A stretch of 64,000 nucleotides of DNA from CAUZWH01 sp965247665. GTDB taxonomy: Bacteria; Pseudomonadota; Alphaproteobacteria; SHVV01. The number at the start of each line of letters is the position of its first letter. Positions within the stretch are counted from its first letter, which is position 1. The stretch lies in NCBI GenBank assembly GCA_965247665.1, contig CBDFHH010000004.1, positions 744,001-808,000 of the forward strand, written 5' to 3'. The translations under genes were made by a program, and so were the position numbers. Shown in pieces: positions 1 through 6,900 of the stretch. Under the pieces are notes generated by a model. It was not told where the DNA came from and made no database searches. It was given only the letters and a program-made list of their open reading frames with translations.

Positions 1-751
1 GCCGATTGACCGCGAAAGTGAGTTCGCCGGGGCGCGGCACGAGCAACGCGTCGCAGATCGACACGGCGCCCGGTTCGTTGGTCAAGCGCTCGCCTGCCAG
101 CAGCGAGCGACGGGTGTCGTCGAAGCCCTCAGGTTCGACCGCATAGATTTCGGCGTTCGGCAGATCGCTGGCGAGGGCGGTCGCGATACCGGCGACCAGA
201 CCGCCGCCGGAACAGGGCACCAGCACCGCATCGGGAACGGCGTCCAATGTCGCGCATTGCCGGGCGATTTCGACGCCGACGGTTCCCTGGCCCGCAATGA
301 TGCGCAAATCGTCGAAGGGTCTGACCATAATGGCGCCACGCTTGTCCGCGAGATCGAAGGCAAAGGTTTCCATCTTGACGCGGTCGCCCTCAAAAGGGAT
401 GACTTCGGCACCGAAATCCCGGGTGCGAGCCAGCTTTACCGCCGGCGCGCCCGCCGGCATTACGATGTACGCGGCGATGCCGCGGAGATGGGCCGCAGCG
501 GCAACGGCTTGGGCGTGATTGCCCGATGAGAACGCGACCACGCCGCGCTTCCGCTGTTCGCGCGGAATCCGGCTGATGTGGTTATAGGCGCCGCGGAACT
601 TGAACGATCCCGTGCGCTGGAGCATCTCCGCCTTGACGAGGATGCGCCCGCCGAGCAGTCGATTGAGGGTCGGCGATTCGAGCAGCGGTGTGCGGATGGC
701 GAAGGGTGCGATCTGCTCCGTGGCTTCATCGATAGCGTCGCGCGTCAGCAT
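1..751 (-). CDS. PLP-dependent threonine/serine dehydratase, 3' end cut by window edge
   Basis: This is a fold-type II PLP enzyme expected to deaminate threonine or serine to the 2-oxoacid. About 250 N-terminal residues are visible and the gene continues past the left edge. K51 in the motif GSFKFRGAYN is the Schiff-base lysine. FSSGNHAQA and the phosphate-binding PCSGGGL loop follow in the usual order. The ATG at 751 lies 13 bases after the stop of the upstream hydrolase, so it is the third gene of a leftward operon. A second, complete paralogue with an ACT tail lies at 21363-22583. Whether this copy has an ACT domain cannot be seen; a short catabolic-type enzyme or a serine/threo-3-hydroxyaspartate enzyme are alternatives. 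Confidence 0.85.
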   Translation of the reverse strand, partial: MLTRDAIDEATEQIAPFAIRTPLLESPTLNRLLGGRILVKAEMLQRTGSFKFRGAYNHISRIPREQRKRGVVAFSSGNHAQAVAAAAHLRGIAAYIVMPAGAPAVKLARTRDFGAEVIPFEGDRVKMETFAFDLADKRGAIMVRPFDDLRIIAGQGTVGVEIARQCATLDAVPDAVLVPCSGGGLVAGIATALASDLPNAEIYAVEPEGFDDTRRSLLAGERLTNEPGAVSICDALLVPRPGELTFAVNR

Positions 752-764
752 CGCGGCCGGTGAA

Positions 765-1634
765 TCACGATTCGAGACCGCCGAGGAAACGGTCGATCGC
801 TTCGACACAAACTGGTTCATTCAACTCCGGCGTATGACCCCGATTCGGCACTTCGACGCGCTGAAGATCGGGTTTGGATTTCGCCATCGCCACGAACGTC
901 TCTGCACTGAGAACGTCCGACAGAGCCCCGCGAATGCACAACGTCGGAATGTGGGCGAGTGTCCCGAAGGAATCCCACAACCGCGGCGTGCCCTGGGCAG
1001 CAGCGCTGTGGATGGTCTTGACGATCTGCGGATCGTAGTCGATGCGATAACGGTTCTCGGTATCGAGGACGAAGTTCGTTTCGGCCATGGCCCGCCAGGC
1101 CGCGTCGTCGAGGTCGGGATAGGCGGCGGCGTAGTTCGACTTGAGAGCCTCAGCCGCGGCTTCGAGGCTGGGATGGGGACCGGCATTGTCAACGTAGCCG
1201 GCGATTCGATCAAGGCTGCCCTCGGGAAATTCCGGGCCGATATCGTTGAGTACGACGCCGGCCAGGGACGAGGGCTGGGCGGCGCCGAGGATCATCGCCA
1301 GGAGGCCGCCGAGCGAGGTGCCGACGACGACCAGTCGATGGAGGTTGGCGGCGGCGAGCAGCTGGAGAATGTCGGAGACGTAGTTCCGCGGTTGGTAGTG
1401 CCGAAAGTCCGGGTCGTGGTCGGACCGGCCGCGGCCGCGGTAGTCGAGGCACAACACGCGTCGCGGTGCGAGCCGGCAAGCGAGCTCGTGGAAGTCTTTA
1501 CTGTTTTGGGTCAACCCGGCAAGGCACAGCAGCGGCAGATCGTCCGCCGTGGCGTCGCCATAGTCGCGGAAATACAGCGACAGTCCATCCTGCGCGGAAT
1601 AGCGGCGTTCGCGAAAATCGTGCGACGAACTCAC
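765..1634 (-). CDS. alpha/beta-fold hydrolase
   Basis: This 289-residue protein has a single alpha/beta-hydrolase domain and no signal peptide, so it is probably cytoplasmic. The nucleophile elbow is GTSLGG at residues 105-110 with S107 as the likely nucleophile. LDYRGRGRSD at about 63-72 is the typical segment after the oxyanion strand, and the late NRGHTPEL supplies the candidate catalytic histidine. It sits 4 bases after the HAD dehalogenase stop and 13 before the dehydratase start, so the three genes are surely cotranscribed. The substrate cannot be told; pairing with a haloacid-dehalogenase-like gene hints at small organic acid or ester catabolism, but that is inference. Confidence 0.8.
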   Translation of the reverse strand: MSSSHDFRERRYSAQDGLSLYFRDYGDATADDLPLLCLAGLTQNSKDFHELACRLAPRRVLCLDYRGRGRSDHDPDFRHYQPRNYVSDILQLLAAANLHRLVVVGTSLGGLLAMILGAAQPSSLAGVVLNDIGPEFPEGSLDRIAGYVDNAGPHPSLEAAAEALKSNYAAAYPDLDDAAWRAMAETNFVLDTENRYRIDYDPQIVKTIHSAAAQGTPRLWDSFGTLAHIPTLCIRGALSDVLSAETFVAMAKSKPDLQRVEVPNRGHTPELNEPVCVEAIDRFLGGLES

Positions 1635-1638
1635 TGTC

Positions 1639-2337
1639 CTATGCGCCTCCGACCAGGGCCGGCAGATCGCTGAGCGTCTTCAATTCGAGCAGCGGTTGTT
1701 TGGGTATCCGTTCGCGCGGCTGACCGCTGCGATTGACCCAAACCGCTCTGAAGCCGAAGGCGGATGCGGCGCACGCATCCCAGCTGTTGGACGACTGATA
1801 GGCAATGTCGGCCGGCTCAACGCCGAGACGTTGCTGCACGAGCTTGTAGACGTTGGGATGCGGTTTGAAGATGCCGACATCTTCGACCGAAATGACCTCG
1901 TCGAGCAATGATTCGATTCCCGCGCTACGCACTGCCGCGGCCAGCATGCTCGGCGACCCGTTGGACAGAATGGCCGTTCGAACTTCGGCTTTGCGCAGCG
2001 TTGCCAGAGCCCGCTTGACCTCGGGATAGGGATCCAACTCCATATAGAGCGTCAACAGGCGTTCGCGCAGCTTATCATCGTCGATATCGAGCGCATCGAG
2101 CGCGAAATCGAGAGCATCGGTGGTGACTTGCCAGAAGTCCCGATGGTGACCCATCAGACTGCGTAACCAGGTGTACTGCAGTTGCTTGGTTCGCCAGATC
2201 TCGGACAGGGCGTCGGTCTGCTCGCCGAGCTCCTTTCGGCAGCGCTCCCCGGCTGCCGCGAAATCAAACAGCGTGCCGTACGCATCGAAGACGCAAGCGC
2301 GCACGCCTTCGAGCTCGTTTGTCGACTTCTTGTCCAT
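1639..2337 (-). CDS. haloacid dehalogenase type II (HAD superfamily)
   Basis: This 232-residue protein has the length and motifs of L-2-haloacid dehalogenases: nucleophile D18 in CVFDAYGTLFD, motif II LSNGSP, the motif III lysine in FKPHPNVYKL, and SSNSWDACAA, a signature of the type II haloacid dehalogenase group. Family members hydrolyse 2-haloalkanoates by way of an aspartyl ester; many annotated members have other phosphatase-like substrates. Six bases upstream lies the stop of a lytic-transglycosylase relic, so this gene probably once followed a complete slt gene and may now depend on whatever promoter remains in the dapA upstream region. Confidence 0.8.
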   Translation of the reverse strand: MDKKSTNELEGVRACVFDAYGTLFDFAAAGERCRKELGEQTDALSEIWRTKQLQYTWLRSLMGHHRDFWQVTTDALDFALDALDIDDDKLRERLLTLYMELDPYPEVKRALATLRKAEVRTAILSNGSPSMLAAAVRSAGIESLLDEVISVEDVGIFKPHPNVYKLVQQRLGVEPADIAYQSSNSWDACAASAFGFRAVWVNRSGQPRERIPKQPLLELKTLSDLPALVGGA

Positions 2338-2343
2338 GGCGAT

Positions 2344-2571
2344 TTACCGATCTGCGGCGGTCAGCCGACTGGATTCCCGCGAGCAGGAAGCTGTCGCGCC
2401 GCTGTTGCAGCGGTCTCCGTTCAGACCCTCCACCGTATCGAGCGGAACGGCGCCGCCCGGCAATCGATAGCGGCATAGCTGAACATTCTCAAGCACCCTC
2501 GCGAGGTAATTTCGGGTTTCGCAGATCGGAATGAGCTTGATCCGGTCAACGATGTCGACGTCGCCATGCAC
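2344..2571 (-). pseudogene. slt: relic of soluble lytic transglycosylase (C-terminal tail only)
   Basis: The minus strand encodes a stretch resembling the extreme C-terminus of soluble lytic murein transglycosylases: GDVDIVDRIKLIPICETRN followed by YLARVLENVQLCRYRL. In the family the block reads roughly VDxIExIPFxETRNYVxRVLENLQVYR. The frame stays open to a TAA at 2346-2344. Upstream in the same frame there is only low-complexity Ala/Arg coding and then a TAG at about 2607-2605, so the catalytic domain is absent. Lytic transglycosylase genes are commonly divergent from dapA-smpB in alphaproteobacteria, which supports a large internal deletion rather than a chance match. A GTG at 2571 exists but a functional 75-residue product is unlikely. 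Confidence 0.65.
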
Positions 2572-2645
2572 CGCAGCCCGCCTTGCCGCGGCTGCGCGCT
2601 GCGGCTATGTTCGCGCAAACGGACTTTAGGGTGAGGGATTCCTAG

Positions 2646-3521
2646 ATGTTCAAGGGCTATTTTTGCGCGCTGATCACGCCGTTCAGGGATGGCGCGGTCG
2701 ACGAGAGCGCGTTTCAGTCGCTTGTCGAATGGCAGATCGCCGAAGGCGTGCACGGCCTGGTCCCGTGCGGCACGACGGGTGAATCGCCGACCCTTTCGCA
2801 CCGCGAGCACGAGCGGGTGATCGAGATGTGCATCGAGTCGGTGGCCGGGCGCATCCCGGTGGTGGCGGGCGCCGGCAGCAATTCGACCAAAGAGACGATC
2901 GAACGCGCTCAGCATGCGCAGCGCGCCGGTGCCGATGCCGTGCTGGTGGTAACGCCGTATTACAACAAACCGAATCAAGAGGGCCTGTACCGGCATTTCA
3001 AGGCCGTCAACGACGCAATCGACATACCGATCCTGATCTACAACATCCCGCCGCGCAGCGTGGTCGACATGTCGGTCGATACGATGAAGCGGTTGGCGGC
3101 GCTTCCGAACATCGCTGGCGTTAAGGACGCCACGGCGGATCTGTCTCGCGTCAGCACGCAGCGCCTTGCGATGGGGCCGGATTTCTATCAGATGTCGGGC
3201 GAGGATGCGACCGTGCTGGCCCTGCTCGCAAACGGCGGCCATGGTTGCATTTCGGTGACGGCCAACGTCGCCCCTCGGGCCTGCGCCGAGTTTTACAACG
3301 CCTGGGAATCCGGCGACCCGCAGCGCGCTCTGGCCCTTCAAGACCGGTTGATGCCGCTGCACCAGGCGCTGTTCATCGAAACCAGCCCGGCGCCGGTGAA
3401 ATACGCCGCGAGCCTGCTCGGTCTCTGCTCGGACGAGGTGCGGCTGCCGTTGGCGCCTTTGAGCGCAGCCGCGCAGCCGGTGGTGACCGATGCCATGCGT
3501 TCGGCGGGCGTCGTGAACTGA
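2646..3521 (+). CDS. dapA: 4-hydroxy-tetrahydrodipicolinate synthase
   Basis: This enzyme condenses pyruvate with aspartate semialdehyde, the first committed step of lysine and meso-diaminopimelate synthesis. The 291-residue length is standard. Visible signatures are GTTGES near residue 45, the YYNKPNQEGLY block carrying the catalytic tyrosine, and Schiff-base K160 in IAGVKDAT. An SD-like GGTGAGGGA lies just before the ATG. Its upstream region contains the slt relic on the other strand. smpB follows after 16 bases, an order common in alphaproteobacteria. Confidence 0.97.
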   Translation: MFKGYFCALITPFRDGAVDESAFQSLVEWQIAEGVHGLVPCGTTGESPTLSHREHERVIEMCIESVAGRIPVVAGAGSNSTKETIERAQHAQRAGADAVLVVTPYYNKPNQEGLYRHFKAVNDAIDIPILIYNIPPRSVVDMSVDTMKRLAALPNIAGVKDATADLSRVSTQRLAMGPDFYQMSGEDATVLALLANGGHGCISVTANVAPRACAEFYNAWESGDPQRALALQDRLMPLHQALFIETSPAPVKYAASLLGLCSDEVRLPLAPLSAAAQPVVTDAMRSAGVVN

Positions 3522-3537
3522 GTGGCCCCGGTGGCCA

Positions 3538-4011
3538 ATGGCAAAGAAAAAGCGGCTGCCGGGCCGATTTGCGGCGCTCAATCGTAAGGCACGCCACGAC
3601 TACCTCATCGAAGAAACGTTCGAAGCGGGGGTTGCGCTCGCCGGAAGCGAGGTCAAAAGCCTGCGCCAGGGCTCGGCCAATATTACCGACGCCTACGCGA
3701 CCATGCGGCGCGGTGAGCTGTTCCTCATGAGCGCCTATATAGCGGAATATGGCCAAGCCAACCGCCTCAACCACGAGCCGCGGCGGCCGCGCAAGCTGCT
3801 GATGCACCGGCAGGAGATCAACCGGCTCGCAGGCTCGATCGAGCGCAAGGGTATGACCCTGGTGCCGCTTTCGATCTACTTCAACGAACGCGGGGTCGCC
3901 AAGATCGAGCTCGGCTTGGCGCGCGGAAAACGCGCGTACGACAAACGCGCCAGCGAGAAGGAGCGGGATTGGCAGCGCCAGAAGGCGCGGGTGCTTAGAG
4001 AGCGGGGATAG
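3538..4011 (+). CDS. smpB: SsrA-binding protein (trans-translation)
   Basis: SmpB binds tmRNA and delivers it to stalled ribosomes. The 157-residue protein shows the family landmarks: NRKARHDYLIEETFEAG, the LAGSEVKSLRQG block, and the basic C-terminal tail (KRASEKERDWQRQKARVLRERG region) that occupies the mRNA channel. It starts 16 bases after dapA and is likely cotranscribed. A small hairpin follows the stop. Confidence 0.97.
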   Translation: MAKKKRLPGRFAALNRKARHDYLIEETFEAGVALAGSEVKSLRQGSANITDAYATMRRGELFLMSAYIAEYGQANRLNHEPRRPRKLLMHRQEINRLAGSIERKGMTLVPLSIYFNERGVAKIELGLARGKRAYDKRASEKERDWQRQKARVLRERG

Positions 4012-4018
4012 GGACGGG

Positions 4019-4038
4019 GCGACGGATCAAGTCGTCGC
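4019..4038 (+). terminator. possible smpB terminator hairpin
   Basis: GCGACG and CGTCGC form a 6-bp stem around an 8-base loop, 7 bases after the smpB stop. There is no clear T-run, so this is a weak call. The rest of 4039-4209, between the convergent smpB and uracil-DNA glycosylase genes, shows nothing recognisable. Confidence 0.3.
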
Positions 4039-4209
4039 GCTCGAGCTTCTATTCCCTTGTCGGCTATATCCCAGGGAGCGGACGCCGGCACCAAGTCGGC
4101 GTCGGCCTCGGGCCGGCTCCGAAGTAGACATCGGCGGCGATTGGGTCGCCCCGCGTCGAACGCGATTGCGCTGCGCCGGCACCGGCATTCGCATGGCGCA
4201 CCAACGCGC

Positions 4210-4890
4210 TCAGTGTGGCTGGTGATCCAACATCGCGCGGATCCGCCCGACGACCGCATCGAACATCGCCGCGGTTAGCCGGCCGGTGTTCACGTTGTAG
4301 CGGGAGCAGTGATAGCTATCGACCAAGGTCGGCCGCGGCGCGAACTCGTGAATCGCGCCGTGGGCGAAGGGGAAATCGGACCTTCTACCCTGCATGCTGG
4401 CGAGCACGGCGTCGTGAGCGATACGGCCAAGCGCCAATATCGCTTCAAGACGCGTAAGCGATTCGATCTCATTGGTGAGGAAGCGGCGGCAGGCGGCGAT
4501 CTCGACACCGATCGGTTTGTTCTGGGGCGGCACGCAGCGCACGGCGTTGGTGATCTGACAGGCGACGAGCTCAAGGCCATCGTCGGGGGCTGCGGCGTAC
4601 GACCCGCGGGCAAAGCCGTGCGCTGTGAGGGTGGGGTAAAGCAGGTCGCCGGCATAGTCGCCGGTGAACGGGCGGCCGGTGCGGTTGGCGCCGCGCAATC
4701 CCGGTGCCAGCCCGACGACGAGCAGACGCACGGGTCCGTCCCTGGCGTCGGCAGTGAAGGTGGGAACCGGTGCGTTGTGCCAGTCGGGCTCCGCCTTCCG
4801 GTTGGCCGCACGAAATTCGACGAGGCGAGGGCAGAGGGGGCAGTTGCGCGCCGGCGCTGGTCCGCGCGCGCCTACGCCGTTTCCCGCCAC
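4210..4890 (-). CDS. uracil-DNA glycosylase, family 5 type
   Basis: This 226-residue protein matches family 5 (UDGb-like) uracil-DNA glycosylases, which excise uracil and other deaminated bases and carry a 4Fe-4S cluster. The motif GLAPGLRGANRTGRPF is the active-site loop; family 5 lacks the polar water-activating residue of families 1 and 4. Cluster-ligand candidates are CPLC near the N-terminus and the later cysteines in ACQITNAVRCVPP and ACRRFL. Its start overlaps the end of the upstream NYN-domain gene by 19 bases, so the two are translationally coupled. Confidence 0.85.
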   Translation of the reverse strand: MAGNGVGARGPAPARNCPLCPRLVEFRAANRKAEPDWHNAPVPTFTADARDGPVRLLVVGLAPGLRGANRTGRPFTGDYAGDLLYPTLTAHGFARGSYAAAPDDGLELVACQITNAVRCVPPQNKPIGVEIAACRRFLTNEIESLTRLEAILALGRIAHDAVLASMQGRRSDFPFAHGAIHEFAPRPTLVDSYHCSRYNVNTGRLTAAMFDAVVGRIRAMLDHQPH

Positions 4891-5483
4891 GAGTCGGAAT
4901 CGTCGAGTTCGGTTGCGTCGTCGTCTCGGTGGTCGCGATCCGCGTGCCGCGCCGGCGCGGCACGCCAGATCTTCGGTTTGAGATCGTCGAGCTCGACGAA
5001 GCAGTCGGCTTGGCGCCGCAATTCATCGGCAACCATGGGCGGCTGTGAGCGGACGGTCGACACGACCGAAACCCGGACGCCGCGGCGCTGGGCGGCCTCC
5101 ACGAGCCGGCGGAAATCGCCATCGCCCGAAAACAGCACGATGTGATCGACATGTTCGGTCATTTCGAGCACATCGATCGCCAGCTCGATATCCATATTGC
5201 CCTTGATCTTGCGGCGACCGGTGGCGTCGGTGAATTCCTTGGTCGGCTTGGTAACCATGGTGTAGCCGTTATAGTCGAGCCAATCGACCAGCGGGCGAAT
5301 CGGGGAGTACTCGAGATCTTCGACCAGGGCGGTGTAGTAGAAGGCGCGAATGAGGCGGCCCTGCGAGGCGAATTCGTCGAGCAGTCTCTTGTAATCGATG
5401 TCGAAGCTGAGAGCGCGGGCAGCGGCGTAGAGGTTGGAGCCGTCGACAAACAATGCAATGCGTTCGTTGGGGTAGAATTTCAT
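4872..5483 (-). CDS. NYN (LabA/DUF88-type) PIN-like nuclease-fold protein
   Basis: The ATG at 5483 gives 203 residues beginning MKFYPNERIALFVDGSNLY; a longer reading from 5612 adds an unconserved leader and was not chosen. NYN domains have a PIN-like fold with clustered acidic residues, here FVDGSN, MDIELAIDVLE and the late FSGDGDFRRLV, where an asparate-rich metal site would form. The family is thought to act on RNA. The tail (about 160-203) is Asp/Arg-rich and probably disordered. It overlaps the uracil-DNA glycosylase gene by 19 bases and is divergent from folK. A role in nucleic-acid quality control is inference. Confidence 0.8.
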   Translation of the reverse strand: MKFYPNERIALFVDGSNLYAAARALSFDIDYKRLLDEFASQGRLIRAFYYTALVEDLEYSPIRPLVDWLDYNGYTMVTKPTKEFTDATGRRKIKGNMDIELAIDVLEMTEHVDHIVLFSGDGDFRRLVEAAQRRGVRVSVVSTVRSQPPMVADELRRQADCFVELDDLKPKIWRAAPARHADRDHRDDDATELDDSDSWRETA

Positions 5484-5629
5484 TAATAAAGATCCTGACT
5501 TGGTGACCTTGACCTTGATCGAATTCGGTGTGGTCGAATAGCGCCGGCGCAGCGGTCGGCACGTCGTGCTTGTGATGGTGATGTAATCTAGTCCAATCGA
5601 CTCGTGTAACAAGTGGATTTGTCAATCGA
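5484..5629. promoter_or_regulatory. divergent promoter region between NYN gene and folK
   Basis: This 146-base gap is clearly more AT-rich than its surroundings and separates two divergent genes. On the minus strand a perfect TTGACA occurs near 5615, and a TTGTTA/TAGATT pair about 16 bases apart lies just downstream of it; neither arrangement is fully convincing. No operator symmetry was seen. Confidence 0.3.
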
Positions 5630-6166
5630 ATGAACACTTTTACGGGAGGGATTAATTCTGAGTCTGAGGAAGGGATCTTCATCGGACTCGGTGCAAATCT
5701 CCCATCGCAGCGGTCTGGGCCCCCGAAAGAGACCCTCGCCGCAGCGATCGCGGCTCTGCCGCGACGCGGCATCCACCCGCTGCGGCAATCGCGCTGGTAC
5801 CTCAGCGCACCGGTGCCGGCCTCGGATCAGCCATGGTTCGCCAACGCGGTGGTCGCGGTCGCGACAAACCTGGCCCCCGCCGAGATGCTCGCGGCGTTGC
5901 ACGAGATCGAGCACGCGTTCGGACGTCGACGAGTGCAGCGCGGGGAGGCCCGCGCGATCGATCTCGATCTGCTCGACCATGGTGGTCGCATTGAGGTGGG
6001 GCGTTCGCTCGCGCTGCCACACCCCAGGATCCATGAACGCGCGTTCGTTCTACTGCCGCTCAAGGACGTCGCTCCACACTGGGTTCATCCGGTGAGCGGG
6101 CTGCATATCGACCAGCTCTGCGCGCGCCTCGATCCCGAACAAATCGTGCGACCCTGGTGTGAGTGA
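5630..6166 (+). CDS. folK: 6-hydroxymethyl-7,8-dihydropterin pyrophosphokinase
   Basis: FolK transfers pyrophosphate from ATP to 6-hydroxymethyl-dihydropterin in folate synthesis. The 178-residue product has FIGLGANLPS at the start of the fold, SRWYLSAPV, WFANAVV and AIDLDLL/LPHPRIHERAFVL, the typical pterin- and Mg-ATP-binding blocks. About 15 extra N-terminal residues precede the domain; no later in-frame start precedes the GLGANL strand, so 5630 is kept. It is transcribed away from the NYN gene. Confidence 0.92.
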   Translation: MNTFTGGINSESEEGIFIGLGANLPSQRSGPPKETLAAAIAALPRRGIHPLRQSRWYLSAPVPASDQPWFANAVVAVATNLAPAEMLAALHEIEHAFGRRRVQRGEARAIDLDLLDHGGRIEVGRSLALPHPRIHERAFVLLPLKDVAPHWVHPVSGLHIDQLCARLDPEQIVRPWCE

Positions 6167-6284
6167 GCTGCCGCTCCCAACCTTTGGGCGACTCCGGTCG
6201 GCTGGTGGGGCCGGGGAGCGCTCCAAGGCGCGACCGTCGTGCCGGTGGCACTGCGCAAGCGCGCCTGAGTGAGGTCCTTGCTTT

Positions 6285-6295
6285 CCCGGGACTCT
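6285..6295 (+). repeat. 11-bp motif CCCGGGACTCT, copy 1
   Basis: The same 11 bases, also preceded by TT and followed within a few bases by GAA and ATG, recur at 6844-6854. Copy 1 lies 68 bases before rpoZ, copy 2 lies 46 bases before rsh. A shared regulatory element is possible, but two copies are weak evidence. Confidence 0.3.
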
Positions 6296-6363
6296 GAGAA
6301 TATGTATATCCGCGCATCATCACATGAAGGGTGTCGCCCGACCGGCACAGGAGTTGAACCCGT

Positions 6364-6798
6364 ATGGCACGGATTACCGTTGAAGATTGCATCGTCAAGG
6401 TCTCCAATCGCTTCGATCTCGTCGTCATGGCGGCGCAACGGTCTCGGCAGATTTCAGCCGGAGAGCTGCTCACCATCGATCGCGACAACGACAAGAACCC
6501 GGTCATCGCGCTGCGCGAAATCGCCGATTCGACCATCGATCAGGAGGAACTCCGGGAGTCCGTCATACGCGGACTGCAACGGCATGTCGAGATCGACGAA
6601 CCCGAGGACGACGAGATGGAACTGCTGATGGCGCGCCAGGGGTTTGCCAGCGGTCGGGATGAGGCCAAGGTGGATCAAGTCAAACAGCAGGTGGCCGAGG
6701 AGATGAAGACCCTCCAGTCGACGGCGGACCATGACCAAGGCCAGCCTGCGGAGTCTGCCGACGAAATCGCGCCGGGCGACGAATCGGGCGAGGAGTAG
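6364..6798 (+). CDS. rpoZ: RNA polymerase omega subunit
   Basis: Omega helps fold and assemble the beta' subunit and mediates ppGpp effects. MARITVEDCIVKVSNRFDLVVMAAQR is the conserved start (read here as the first 26 residues), followed by ALREIAD. The protein is 144 residues; the core is about 65 and the rest is an acidic, probably disordered tail typical of alphaproteobacteria. Adjacent rsh makes the (p)ppGpp enzyme, the usual alphaproteobacterial pairing. Confidence 0.95.
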   Translation: MARITVEDCIVKVSNRFDLVVMAAQRSRQISAGELLTIDRDNDKNPVIALREIADSTIDQEELRESVIRGLQRHVEIDEPEDDEMELLMARQGFASGRDEAKVDQVKQQVAEEMKTLQSTADHDQGQPAESADEIAPGDESGEE

Positions 6799-6817
6799 TT
6801 CCGACTCGTGCTCGCCT

Positions 6818-6840
6818 CCCGCGGTCGGTGAGGCCGCGGG
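6818..6840 (+). terminator. hairpin after rpoZ
   Basis: CCCGCGG and CCGCGGG form a perfect 7-bp stem around a 9-base loop, 20 bases after the rpoZ stop and 60 before rsh. Only TT follows, so it may attenuate rather than end transcription. Confidence 0.4.
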
Positions 6841-6843
6841 TTC

Positions 6844-6854
6844 CCCGGGACTCT
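6844..6854 (+). repeat. 11-bp motif CCCGGGACTCT, copy 2
   Basis: Second copy of the motif at 6285-6295, here directly after the rpoZ hairpin and upstream of rsh. Confidence 0.3.
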
Positions 6855-6900
6855 TCGAAATGATGACGATTGCTGATGCGGTACCGCACCGCGTCACCGC

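Noticed and set aside
2421..3581. 386-codon minus-strand frame across dapA
   Set aside because: It is a shadow of dapA and conflicts with the better-supported slt relic frame.
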